From contig OY754475.1 in assembly GCA_963575645.1 (NCBI GenBank), positions 8,060,001 to 8,124,000 on the forward strand: a stretch of 64,000 nt of DNA, read 5' to 3'. Source of the stretch: Xanthostigma xanthostigma. Lineage: Eukaryota; Arthropoda; Insecta; Raphidioptera; Raphidiidae. Position 1 is the stretch's first letter. The number at the start of each line of letters is the position of its first letter. The notes under the pieces are model-generated. The model was given only the letters and a program-made list of their open reading frames with translations. It did no database searches and was not told the DNA's origin. A program made the position numbers and the translations under genes. Of this stretch, positions 32,391 through 42,969 are shown one piece after another.

Positions 32391-32652
32391 CAGGATGTCC
32401 GATAATAATTAATTGCTCGTATTGCTCTCGGGCGAAGAAACTATAGGTAACTAATTTGGAATAATTTACCCTCTATCACTTGGGGGTCGTAAACGCGTCA
32501 GTTTTGAGAAAATCTACTTCGGTTTTCTTTTTAAATCCGAATTTTTGGAGTTAAAAATTAAAAAAATCTCACTTTTGTCGCGTTTCCGACCGCTAAGTAT
32601 AGAGGTTAAATAATTCCAAATTAGTCATAGTTTCTCCTCCCGATCACCTTAT
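32391..32652. mobile_element. Foldback repeat with CAGGATGTCC end
   Basis: AACTAATTTGGAATAATTTA at 32451 pairs with TAAATAATTCCAAATTAG at 32608. The left end CAGGATGTCCGATAAT resembles the CAGGGTGTCCC ends at 801. The right end is eroded. Confidence 0.5.
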
Positions 32653-33235
32653 ATATATTAGTATCTGTAATGACTATTTCGTCAGTTTGTATAGAAAATG
32701 CCAAGAAATTATAGTACCTAAATTAACATCGCGGAGCGTTTAATAATATCTACATAAATTTATTTTACTTCTAGACGCAGACATTATTGAAAAAAATCTC
32801 TAATATTAAAAGTCTGACATAAATCAGATTGTCAGAACCAATCAATCAAATGATTGGTATTGTCGACTAATTATAGACGCTCGATGACCGAGGTCAATAA
32901 GCTTCTATTCAATAAACCGGTATTATTTTTTTACGTCTATTCCATTTTCTATCCACTCTCATCTCGATGATCGCTTTTCATTGGTTGTTTATATATCAAG
33001 TGAAGTTTAACAACACCAGTGGCGTACTACTACATTTCCACTATTTAAATAAAGTCAAGCAGGCATCGTTTATGCAGAAAAACAAATGATACGTCTATAC
33101 AAAGGATTTTTTCAAGTTACATTTTATTTTGATTAGAAAAATCAATGCATCATTTGATATTTTTTGAACAGGCTAGATTTGAAATTTTACAAAGCTTTTC
33201 TTATGAAAACTTTCCTATAGAGGTCATTCTAAGTA
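32653..33235. other. No gene seen
   Basis: AT-rich, nothing recognised. Confidence 0.4.
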
Positions 33236-33920
33236 CTTGTTCACGTTGAGCTCGCGGGTGCCATTTCATGTTCACGTTGGCCGCCAGGCGTTTGTGCGTG
33301 TCTGACGTGTTCTGTATTGAAAAACATTATTCCCGTCGTACTGTCGTCTCGAGCAACGAGTCCAAACTGACGAATCGCGCGCTCTCCGCTATTTTGACGT
33401 GAACACACATAAACAACTTCATACGTATGATATTGCCACGAGCGCGCCGCACGCGCTAGTCGCGGACTACTACTCTCTCACCGCACCTGCGTTTTGTACG
33501 TAAACACTCACTCGCGAGTTAACGTGAACAAGATCACAAGGTTCGCGCAGCGAGTCCAAACTGACGAATCGCGGGCTCTGCCGCTATTTTGACGTGAACA
33601 CACATAAACAACTGCATACCTATGATATTGCTACGAGCGCGCCGCACACGCTAGTCGCGAACTACTACTCCCAGCGCACCTGCGTTTTGTACGTGAACAC
33701 TCACTCGCGAGTTAACGTGAACAAGATTACAAGGTTCGAGCAACGAGTCCAAACTGACGAATCGCGCGCTCTGCTACTATTTTGACGTGAACGCACATAA
33801 ACAATTTCATACGTATGATATTGCCACGAGCGCGCCGCTCGCGCTAGTCGCGAACTACTACTTTCCCACCGCACCTGCGTTTTGTACGTGAACACTCACT
33901 CGCAAGATAACGTGAACAAG
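33236..33920. mobile_element. TIR-bounded element with internal tandem array
   Basis: CTTGTTCACGTT at the left and AACGTGAACAAG at the right are perfect inverted ends. Nearly all of the interior is the 3-unit array 33350-33931. CpG-rich, unlike the flanks. The ORFs on both strands follow the repeat units. Confidence 0.55.
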
Positions 33921-33931
33921 ATTACAAGGTT
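33350..33931 (+). repeat. Tandem repeat, 3 x about 194 bp
   Basis: Units start at 33350, 33544 and 33737, each with GAGTCCAAACTGACGAATCG, TTTTGACGTGAACACACATA and CGCACCTGCGTTTTGTACGT, and each ends in AACGTGAACAAGAT and AAGGTT. The units are highly similar. Multiple ACGTGAACA motifs in both orientations. Confidence 0.9.
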
Positions 33932-34317
33932 ATTGTCAACCCAGATTCTCTGATTATGCATTATGGTCGCATATTTTGCGGTTATGCTCGAAGATAACAA
34001 ACTTTATATCGATATCTGATATTGTTTCACAGTATCCAGATATATCTGGATAAAAATGCACTTTTGAAGTATTGCTGCGGTTTCCTTCTATTTAAAACTT
34101 TTATATAGCAAACCAACTTATCTCTTCTTTGCTCACATTGAAACAGGGAATTGGGTCAAATGTGCAGAGCTTTTAGCAGCTTTACGCTACTTTGTAACGA
34201 ATTGTAAAAGTATTATTATCTATATAGAATCGTTGTGTTTTTTGAAATTTTTTGAGTGCATCAATAAGATGAATTTTCATATATAATTATTGGCAGTTTA
34301 ATTTTATAGAAAAAAAA
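33932..34317. other. No gene seen
   Basis: AT-rich with ATATCTGATATTG/CAGATATATCTGG dyads near 34015-34050. Confidence 0.4.
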
Positions 34318-34466
34318 TTGGTTGTCTGTAAAGTCGGTTTTATTTAATAATCACGCACAGGGTCAGGCGGAACGTTAGGAACGTTACACTTTTTCGTGCA
34401 TGCAGCCGGTGTTTCATCTTTTTATATTGACGTGATTCATCAATTTATAAGACGTTATCACGTCAA
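34318..34466 (+). mobile_element. Family F element, copy 3, deleted
   Basis: TTGGTTGTCTGTAAAGTCGG, then CAGGGTCAGGCGGAACGTTA, to TATCACGTCAA. The middle is deleted. Confidence 0.7.
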
Positions 34467-34469
34467 AAA

Positions 34470-34715
34470 ATAATCATAGTGGTTCATGTATCTTGTTCAT
34501 GTGGTGTAAGGTAGGCATACTGTTGTGGGTTCGAATCCTAGTTCTGCTCACGAATATAGGTATTGTGATGTCGTTTAGACCCAGCTGTGATATTTAATGA
34601 TACTGGCCAGATACCAAATGGTGTAGCCACCCCCCCAAGTGATATTCTGTTGTATTATATGTGCATATATTATGCTCTATATATGTGGACATTTACAATT
34701 GGACATACCTTTAAA
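34470..34715 (+). mobile_element. tRNA-derived SINE-like sequence
   Basis: GTGGTGTAAGGTAGGC (A-box-like) is followed by GTGGGTTCGAATCCTAG (B box) about 35 nt on, then a CT-poor tail. It lies between two family F copies. No tRNA cloverleaf is complete, so it is a retroposed SINE or pseudogene. Confidence 0.5.
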
Positions 34716-34720
34716 AAAAA

Positions 34721-34903
34721 TTGGTTGTCTGTAAAGTCGGTTTTACGGACGATAGTTTTACGTGATAACGTATTCCTCTCGAATATCATATTTAATAATA
34801 CATTACTGCGCTCTCGCTTGCACGCACAGGGTCAGGCGGAACGTTACATTTTTTCGTGCGTGCAGCTGGTGTTTCATCAATTTATAAGACGTTATCACGT
34901 CAA
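34721..34903 (+). mobile_element. Family F element, copy 4, short form
   Basis: Both ends intact (TTGGTTGTCTGTAAAGTCGG and TTATCACGTCAA), 183 bp. Confidence 0.75.
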
Positions 34904-35806
34904 AATATATATCTTATTCGTGAATGAAGATATTTTGAGGAAGCAGTTGTGAAACACACTATCATGTAGAACATTAGATTGTACTCGCACGAAAATACAT
35001 TATTAATCTACATAGAAAAAGATTGCTTTCAAACTATATTTTGATTTAATATGCGTCAAAAAATGTATTAAATGCATCTGTGCACAGTTTAGAAAAAAAA
35101 TATCGTTTCAAATAATGAATTATTTTTCGTACAGGATCAATTTAAAATTCTGCTATACTTTTCATAATATGGCACAATCTAAGGTCGATTGTCAAATCAC
35201 ATTTTCTGACAACGCAGCATAAATATGTACATCATTTTTATTTGCATGTTTTTTTGTACCATGTTACAAGATGTGTCTAAACAATTATCCAACTAGCGTT
35301 ATTTTGTTTTCAAAACTTCCGTTGTTTCTGGAAATTTTGAATACCGATCTTAAAAAAAACAGACTACGTACTAAAACACCTAATAAAGCGAGTAATATTG
35401 AAAAACGTTATGACGTCATCTTGTCGCTTTGAATGCTGTACGTATTGGAACACTAGAATGTAGGGGAGAGAGCGTATGTTTTGGTGTGTGAAAAATGTAG
35501 AGGAGAAGAGGGAGAAAATGGGGCGGAAAAACAGTTCTCTTGTTTGATTCGTACGAATCGTGTTCATTGAAATGAGCTGAAACTTGATATCTTCAATTTA
35601 AAACTGCTTGCGTGTTTTTTACTGTTGGAAAATATGTCTTAATAGAACTTGGCGCGTTTTTTTGAACTGTAATTTCTTTCCCAACAGGAATATTTGCATT
35701 GTATGAACCTTATCTCGTTGGTATTAGAGTTTTTGTTGCACATATTTTTTTACAAATTAATTGTTTTCAAAATGTCAAAAGTGTGTTTTAAATAAAAGAT
35801 AATCTA
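34904..35806. other. No gene seen
   Basis: AT-rich with a short GA/G-rich stretch (35460-35525). A 67-codon reverse frame there is compositional. Confidence 0.4.
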
Positions 35807-36276
35807 ATAGTCAGAGTGCCCGTCGGCAAAAATTTTATTCACACATACTTTCCCCAAACTTTGTATATGGCTTCATTAGGCCTAGTCTGTTCTCCCTCTA
35901 AATTTTTGACGACATGTAAAAAATTATAGATACTGTTTGTTTAACATGAACCATTTAAAATACCTGACACCTCGAATATGTCGAACATATTCGAGGTGTC
36001 AGATATTTTAAATGGTTCATGTGATTTGTTAGAGAACATTATTTTAGCGTTTTGGTTGAAGTTTTTAAGCTATCCAATTAAAAAAAAACAAACAGTATCT
36101 ATAAATTTTTACATGTCGTCAAAACGACATCTTTCGGAAAATTTAGAGGGAAAACGACCCAAAATCAAGAAAAGTCATAGAGGAAATAGGTGTCAGACTA
36201 GGCCTAATGAAGCCATATACAAAGTTTGGGGAGAGTATGTGGCAATAAAATTTTTGCCGACGGGCACTCTAACTAT
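35807..36276. mobile_element. Asymmetric foldback with ORF in the longer arm
   Basis: Ends ATAGT(C/T)AGAGTGCCCGTCGG in inverse orientation. The centre is CACCTCGAATATGT, CGA, then its complement. The right arm is longer by the 36027-36085 and 36127-36200 blocks. A 117-codon frame (35978-36331) in the right arm contains RHLSENLEGKRPKIKKS and VWGEYVAIKFLP, not recognised. It may be a fossil of the parent transposon's protein. Confidence 0.65.
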
Positions 36277-36330
36277 AGTTACAAACTTTTGGATCATTAA
36301 AAAGCGTGGAATAAAAATGATAATTAAATA

Positions 36331-36504
36331 ATTTTAGTTCTTTAGAAATGTTTTAAAGTAGATCTTTTTGTATTGGTAAGTAAATACGTAGTTACACAAT
36401 TTATATAATTACTTGCCAGGCAAACAATAGATAATATAAAACTGCAGTATATGTATCTATTTATCTCCCTAATCTACTTTAAAACATTTCTGAAGAACTA
36501 AAAT
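36331..36504. mobile_element. MITE with 33-bp TIRs
   Basis: ATTTTAGTTCTTTAGAAATG and its mirrored partner match at 32 of 33 positions (36331-36363 and 36472-36504). No clear duplication. Confidence 0.7.
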
Positions 36505-36832
36505 CATTTAGTTACATTTTTTATTTAAACTACTTCTGATAGGTTTTTTAAATACTAACAGAACTTGTTAAAAAATATGTAAAATTGTGCTAAAATTATT
36601 TTAAAAATCAGTTAAAAAAACAATTAACACATGATAAACTCTATATCAAGTAATTCCCTAAAAATTAGGTAAAAAAAATATATTTATTCAGTTTGAATAA
36701 GGAGTTATACCTACATCTGATAATTCTATATTTTATTGTTTATAGTAGCTACTGTTTGCTACAATTGTTAAGAAACACCCATTGTTACAATGCTATCAAC
36801 ATAGAAAAATTAGTTTATTTTTTTCAAACAAT

Positions 36833-36904
36833 GTCACCGTCGGGATACGAACCCCGAATCTTTCCACTCTCGCGGCGGACTGTGTTACATTACACTACAG
36901 TGAC
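36833..36904 (-). tRNA. tRNA-like sequence, probably SINE or pseudogene
   Basis: On the reverse strand 72 nt fold as a cloverleaf: acceptor GTCACTG/CGGTGAC, D arm GTGT/ACAC, anticodon arm TCCGC/GTGGA around loop CGCGAGA, and T arm TCGGG/CCCGA with GTTCGTAT. It lacks U33, and the conserved A58 is replaced, so a working tRNA is unlikely. A second diverged copy at 59240-59315 points to a SINE family. Confidence 0.4.
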
Positions 36905-37184
36905 ACAAACTATCAAACTATCATTCTAATATTTATAGCATTGGTAACTGATTTTTTCACATCATGCGAGAGCCAATTATATTAGTTAACGCTAGATGTG
37001 AACCATTACAGTAGTGAGAGCTATGAGTGAATCAAAGGTGAAATTGTTTCCTTACATTAAATAATCCCAAACTAAACTACTCTAAAAAAAATCTATATTT
37101 TATGTTCATATCGCAAAACAATTTAGAAATCAACTTTTCCGACGTCAAAAATCATAAGTTTTTAAAGCCGAACAGTTAATAAAA

Positions 37185-37399
37185 AAATATAGTTTAAAAA
37201 AAACTAAAAAACACGCTTTATATCGAACTAAAAAGTAAAAAATAATTTTTTTAAAATAAGCTTAAAAAGCGTGGGGCGCTTTGTTCCACATTTTCGTACA
37301 TCGAGCGCCCAACGCTTTTTAAGCTTATTTTAAAAAAATTATTTTTTACTTTTTAGTTCGATATAAAGCGTGTTTTTTAGTTTTTTTTAAACTATATTT
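37185..37399. repeat. Long hairpin, 96-base arms
   Basis: Arms 37185-37280 and 37304-37399 are nearly fully complementary with a 23-nt loop. CGCTTTTTAAGCTTATTTT lies near the loop and AAACTATATTT at the outside. Confidence 0.85.
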
Positions 37400-37469
37400 T
37401 ATTTTTCACTTTTTAGTTTGAGGATCTATAAAAGAATTTAGTAATCCTGGGGGTCCTAATAAGGATAAT

Positions 37470-37612
37470 GGGAAACTGTTATCAAATTATTGCATTGTCA
37501 TCGGTCCTTGATACGTATGCAAAGTTTCAAATTAATCAGACTTCGGGAAATTGGTGAAAATTATGCTCAAAGATTCCGTTACATGCATACATACATACAT
37601 AGTTAGTTACAA
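37470..37612 (+). mobile_element. Retroposon 3' tail with (CATA)n
   Basis: GTCATCGGTCCTTGATACGT...GCAAAGTTTCAAATTAATC to CATACATACATACATAG. A related block (TCATCGATACTACACGAGTA) is at 48500-48620. Short tandem tails suit LINE or SINE 3' ends. Confidence 0.5.
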
Positions 37613-37689
37613 CCCAAGCTAATATAAAGCGTTTAAAAATGTAAGCAGTCGTGGGAGGCCCGGCAGATCTGAAACTAAAATTTACGCGA

Positions 37690-37930
37690 ATTTCTAGGAA
37701 CTAAATTTCGCCCTGTCAACTAACAAAATTCTTGTAACTAAATATCGCCCTGATGTAACTAAATTTTGCCTTTTCATCTAGTTGTCGCCTTTAACAAAAG
37801 CCAAGTTATAGTCCAACGCATACACAAAGCAAGCGTCGCGCGCTGTCATCTAACGAAATACTAGTAACTAAATTTCGCCCTGTTATCTAGATGTCACCTT
37901 CAACTAAGGCCATGTTTTATCAAACGCACA
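37690..37930 (+). repeat. Repeat G array
   Basis: At least four degenerate GTAACTAAATTTCGCCCTGT units alternate with ATCTAGTTGTCGCCTT. Related to 14385-14460. Confidence 0.7.
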
Positions 37931-38412
37931 CAAACCTAACGTTCTCCTTTCAAAATGTCGCGCCAATTGCACGGTTTTGCTCCCAACCAAACGCGCCATT
38001 AGATGTTTAACATTAAAAATATGATTTTAATTGTCTCATAATATATTGTTAATATCAACTCAGTGTTCGCGAGTTCTTTCCTTGCTCCAATCATCTTTAA
38101 AGAGGAGCTTGCGAGTCGAAAGTTGCATTTTCAGTCCAATCGAGTGCTTTTTGAGGTTAGATTCCATTCGGGCACAAATCGACCGATTTCAAACGACTCG
38201 TTCCGAACGCAGACGCGAAAACATCGTTAGTACCGTAGTTCGCGTACAGAACGCGCCACTGTTGTCAGTTTGCGTTCGAACGTAGTACAACATAAGCGAG
38301 CCTGTTAGGAGCGCAACATGACGTCCATGACGCTAACGGCGCCCCCTGGCATGCAGCCGTGTAAATAAACCGGCGCTCGTATTCGCGATGCTCGACTGTT
38401 CTATGACGTCAG
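37931..38412 (+). promoter_or_regulatory. CpG-rich patch upstream of candidate start site
   Basis: From about 38150 to 38460 CG dinucleotides are frequent (CGTTCCGAACGCAGACGCG and similar) against the AT-rich background. Two TGACGTCA-like sites occur (38319 and 38405). Fits a promoter region. Confidence 0.4.
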
Positions 38413-38447
38413 TTCAGTATCGTGTTGAGGTGTGTGCCGTCGAGTCG
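38413..38447 (+). promoter_or_regulatory. Core promoter: initiator plus DPE
   Basis: TTCAGTAT places an initiator A at 38416. AGTCG occupies 38443-38447, exactly +28 to +32, and fits the DPE consensus RGWYV. This spacing is strict in arthropod promoters. It faces the + strand gene whose coding exon lies at 44591. No convincing splice donor follows, so the link to that gene is inferred. Confidence 0.5.
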
Positions 38448-38776
38448 CGAAACAAGTGAACAGCAGAGAGAAAAGAAAAAAAAAACAATACACAAAAACT
38501 ATAACGGTGTCGAAAGATTGTTACGTGTTTTTATTGTTACTATTATTAGTGGTCGACGATTATATAAATTGATTGTTTCACGACAGAGATGATTGTGTTC
38601 TGTTTTTAATTGTTGTGATGATATAATGTGTGAAATAAGTTATGTAATGGATGGAATTTTAAATGATTAAAATTTAAAAGTTTACTTTTTCAATTTCTTA
38701 AATCGAATCGGAGTTTAGATTCCAAGTCGATTTTCTGTTGAACTGCTCCTGCTGTGATTATTTTTCGCGGTTACAA

Positions 38777-38866
38777 ATGGCTGGTGTTAAGTTTCGGCAA
38801 CTAAATCCGTTTTACGATACAATTTTAAATAAAGCCTGCACTTATAAATATTTCTGTGAATCTTAA
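38777..38866 (+). CDS. Possible 29-residue small ORF in the leader
   Basis: ATG in a good context (ACAAATGG) opens MAGVKFRQLNPFYD and stops after 29 codons. It lies 360 bases past the candidate start site, so it could be an upstream ORF of the large gene's leader or a short peptide gene. AATAAA overlaps its middle. Confidence 0.25.
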   Translation: MAGVKFRQLNPFYDTILNKACTYKYFCES

Positions 38867-38869
38867 AAA

Positions 38870-40729
38870 AATAATACTATTACATTTCTTGATTGTCATT
38901 TGAAGTTTTTATCATAAGTTGAAATAAATAATCTATTTACATTTCAAATGGTTATATTAGGTTAGTTTGTTATCTTATCCAAACTTCAAAACTCAAATTT
39001 TATGAACGGACCGTGTCGTAATTTTTTTTTCATTGATATTTATGTGGGGTTTTTTCAAATTCCCCCCCCTGAAATTAGTTGTTCTAAATTAAATATTTCT
39101 TTTAAGTAAATGTTTATTATTATTACATATTAACATTAATACAAATTGGAGAAATTTACATTTTACATTATACTCGTATCATGGGCATAAAATCGAAAAC
39201 AGTAGCTTTCTACACCATGGAAACTTATATCATGGTACCTAATAGAAGTGTATTAAATAAAATTACGAATTTGATAATAAAAATTTAAAACAAAGAATAA
39301 ACAAAATTTTAACAAAATAGAAAAGACTAAATAAGATCACAAAAATAATTCTCAAAATTCAAAAACCTTAAAAAATTACACTAATTTCCCGCGAGAATAT
39401 GTCGCATTTCGTTTGTTTTACGTCATGCTTTCAAAAATTCAATTTGATTTAAATAAAACATCAATGAAATATTGGGTTTACAGAGATTTTCCGCTCCGAT
39501 AAAAAATTTTAAATAACAAATAATCAACGAGTAATGCGTTTTTAAATAAAAATGAACTGGACAAAAAAACCTTTTAAACAATCGAAATCATTTGAGCATA
39601 TGAACCCCATTCTTTAAACAATTGTACAATAAATAGCCAAAAGGGAAGCGTCCGTTCTCCCCATCGCTTTTTAAATTTTATTTATACCTGCGAATATCAA
39701 CTATGATTATCAAATAAAATTCTGTATTTGTATTCTCAACTTAGAAACATTCGATTCAATACAAAAAAAATATGACTTCGCGTAGACGTACAGATTCGCT
39801 CGCGTTAAAATCAGTTCTGCCTCGACCCAAACGTAGTCATAAAAGGAAAAGTTTTTTGGGTACCATAAGCAATTCAACAGACAAGAAATTTTGTCGAAAA
39901 CTCAAATATTCGAAAAAACCGAACTAAACTCAAAACCGACGACCCGTTACAATTTTATACGGCGAAAATAATTTATGTATTCCAGTCTATCTGTCCCACT
40001 GCAGCGGGGTACAGAGCTGGGCAGTGCTAAGTGCATGTAATAATGCTTTAAGGGGGTTGGGTCAAAAATCCAAAATGATTAAAATTTGTTAAAAAAAAAA
40101 GATAATGTAGGTCCGAGCTGTACAGGTCGCAATTATTTAACGGATCGTCTTGGTTTTGCTTGTTTACCACGAATTGTTTTTAACAATAATTTTGTTATTT
40201 AAGTTAATTGCAGCACTAAACCCATATACATTGTACTTTGAAAAATTTATAAACAAAACATCATCTTATAATATATAAATTAATTATTATCGAAAAACAA
40301 AAACATCTCAAAACAAAATACAAACAATAGAGTATGGCGGTTATTTGAAGATTAAAAAGAAGCTTATTTTTAAGGTTATAAAAACAAACAAACGATAAAC
40401 GGTTTATATTCCAAACGTTTTGCACATTGTTCCTCATTATTGCGTACTTAAATAATAATGTAAATACGTGAAAGTTTTGGGAATGGGTCTTGTCAAACTA
40501 ACAGCAGCAAAATTCACTGAAACTTTGAATACTGTTTCGAAAAACATTTCATTTACACACAGAGCAGTATTCAGGTCAAGCAGTGTTGCCAGAATTTAAA
40601 AAAATTCCTAACTAGAATATTTTGATTAGTTTGATGAAAAAGGTTTTTTTTGATGATTATCGAAAATCCTAAAATTGTAACAAGCCGACAACTGAGAGTG
40701 GATCTGTATTGTCTATTTGCGAAAACATT
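38870..40729. other. No gene; probably first intron
   Basis: AT-rich. TTTAAGGGGGTTGGGTC at about 40048 resembles a piggyBac end, but no partner is seen. Confidence 0.4.
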
Positions 40730-40937
40730 CTAATTATTTTGACAGAAAACAAACCTTCCATTTTTTGTACTACCATAAACTCGAATCTCGCGATATAGAA
40801 ACTTGTAACTTGCCGTATGGAAGGGTAAATCCCGACGAGCTTTAAGAGGATTCTTCTTAAAGTACTCGCTGATATATGGAGCTTCCCTGCGCGTGTCCGA
40901 CGATATAAATATTGACATCGACCGATTTTTGCGCCAT
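40730..40937 (-). pseudogene. Unrecognised coding fragment with apparent frameshift
   Basis: On the reverse strand an ATG at 40937 in good context opens MAQKSVDVNIYIVGHA, then loses sense. An overlapping frame continues REAPYISEYFKKNPLKARR and LPFHTASYKFLYREIRV to a stop at 40730. Together they look like one short protein broken by a frameshift. No intron signals are seen, so a processed pseudogene is possible. The family is not recognised. Confidence 0.35.
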
Positions 40938-41256
40938 TGTAGACGTGTGCTTTCTTCTTCAAGTTAAATTAATTAAATTGCAATTAAATAAATAAGAATC
41001 CTATAACATTATATCAATTTACAGATCTCTCCGATCAACTCCAATCAATATGGCTACTATTCAATAATTTATTGAAAATGCTTATATAGGCTGTTTCGTG
41101 ACTCGAGCTATGGGCTATGTGCAAGGAGGCGGAGTTACAAATTTTTCGATGCGAGCGTTTGTGGTGAGCACTAGGGGAAACTTCAAACTCAAATTTTCCG
41201 TATGTCAGTGAGCAATGTTTATTAAAAGTGAAAATAGTAATAATTTTATGAAGTTT

Positions 41257-41500
41257 TTGACGTGATAACGTCTTATAAATTGATAAAACACCAGCTGCAC
41301 GCACGAAAAAGTGTAACGCCGTAACGTTCCGCCTGACCCTGTGCGTGCAAGCGAGAGCGCAGTATAAGCGATAGAGAAGCACGATCGGCCCAAGTTTGAC
41401 AGCTACTAAAATTTAGGTTATGTATTAATAAATATGATATTCGAGCGGAATACGTTATCACGTAAAACTATCGTCCGTAAACCGACTTTACAGACAAGCA
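41257..41500 (-). mobile_element. Family F element, copy 5, with known empty site
   Basis: TTGACGTGATAACGTCTTAT to ACCGACTTTACAGACAAGCA, 244 bp, inserted in GAAGT(T)n AATTAC of family H. Comparison with 29826 shows the target was a T run that was expanded. Confidence 0.85.
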
Positions 41501-41801
41501 TTTTTTTTAATTACAAAGACAACATAGGAAAACTAAGCGATCTGGAAATGCTTGTTGTGTTCCGGGCTGTTGCGCTGATGGCGATTTAAGTAAAATAAAG
41601 ACAATTGGCGCCCTAATTTGACGTTCCGCTGTCAGTGTAAACAAATTAACGTCAGTTTTTCTTACTACGTTTTTTGACACACAACGGCTAATTAAAGTTT
41701 TTGACTTATTACCTTAGAGACATGTCGCGATTTCCATAAAAAGTTAGTTCAATAATTCTCTATTACCCACTAGCGGCTCTAGTAGGCTTCGTGCACACAG
41801 C

Positions 41802-42347
41802 CAGCGTTGCCAGTTTTTTTTTGCCAAGTCGGGATTTTGAAACTCTTTGAGTGAAAACAGCGGGATTCTTTAGTCGAAAGCGGGACATAGTAAAAAAAAG
41901 TATATAATCAGAAGTTTTCAATTAATACCTATTTATCTTTTTATTTGAATTAAAATTACGTTTACGTGACAATAGATAGCAAAAATAGCCATAGAAAATG
42001 TATTTTAATAAAAATATAATATTTTAAATCAGATTTACCCTATCGTTAAATAGTTGAGTCTTATTCGTCTTCAGAATAAAAAAAAAAAAAAACGGAAATT
42101 AAAATCAAAAAGGTTTTATTCATTAGAAAAATATGGCGTTTCAAACAATAGTCTGTGGAGTGAGTGTTACAAATTGCAACTTACAATAAGAGAATAATGT
42201 TTATAAGAATTACTTATTCATGATATTTCTGTGAAGATTTAACTTCTTTTAAAGTTATCCCTGAGTTATCCCCGAAAAGCGTGACTGAGCCTGTCCCGCG
42301 CGGGACATTTAATTTTGATTTAAAAATCGGAACGTCTGGCAACGCTG
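41802..42347. mobile_element. hAT-type MITE, TSD CACACAGC
   Basis: CAGCGTTGCCAGTTTTTTT and complement CAGCGTTGCCAGACGTTCC, perfect CACACAGC at 41794-41801 and 42348-42355. 546 bp. Interior rich in GCGGGAC motifs. It falls in the end of family H. Confidence 0.9.
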
Positions 42348-42362
42348 CACACAGCCTATAGC

Positions 42363-42961
42363 ATAAGAGTGTATTTCTTAGAAAATTACTATACAAGGCG
42401 TCAATGACTCGCGTAAGACACCTTGTATAGCAGAAGGCCATTTTAACTCTAAAATATTTACATTTGAAAATCTAATTTTACTGTTTAGCTGCTAGGAAAA
42501 TCATGGCAATTCGAAATTTGTTGAGGAAAACATACCCATTACTGATCTGGCAACGTTGAAATAAATGGTAAAGCGGCAATTTTTCGTTATAAAAATTACA
42601 ATTCATTCTGTTGTAAACAAGAGCTTAAATTGTATTTCATTATTGCATCATAAATAAACGCAAACAAACGCGCAAATATGGAATGAAACAATTGAATGTG
42701 TTTGTTATTAGCTCATAAATAACACAGCGGGACAAAAAAATGTTTGTTTTAAACTATTTTTGATAGTTTAATGGCCTTCAGCTCTGTTCGATTTTAATTA
42801 TATTTTTAAACGTGTTTGGCGCTTCACACACGGCCCTAGACTTTTTCGATCTCGTTTCAGCAAAAAATGTCGGTATCGCGGCTCATATTATATACTACAT
42901 ACTATTGCTATTGCTAGTTCTAGAAGTGGAAGTGTTGTTCACCAAGAAAGACAGCAACTGC
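42363..42961. other. No gene seen
   Basis: AT-rich, nothing recognised. Confidence 0.4.
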
Positions 42962-42969
42962 ATACTTCT

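Larger units (their letters stand above)
41107..42362. mobile_element. Family H element carrying two insertions
   Basis: Ends GCTATGGGCTATGTGCA and complement GCTATAGGCTGTGTGCA. The left part matches 29683 onward. It is broken at a T tract by a family F copy (41257-41500), and near its right end by a hAT MITE (41802-42347). Confidence 0.8.

Noticed and set aside
33350..33931. CRISPR-like array
   Set aside because: Units of about 194 bp are repeated throughout with no short repeat/unique spacer structure, and the DNA is eukaryotic.
40048..40070. piggyBac-type end TTAAGGGGGTTGGG
   Set aside because: No inverted partner with TTAA found downstream.
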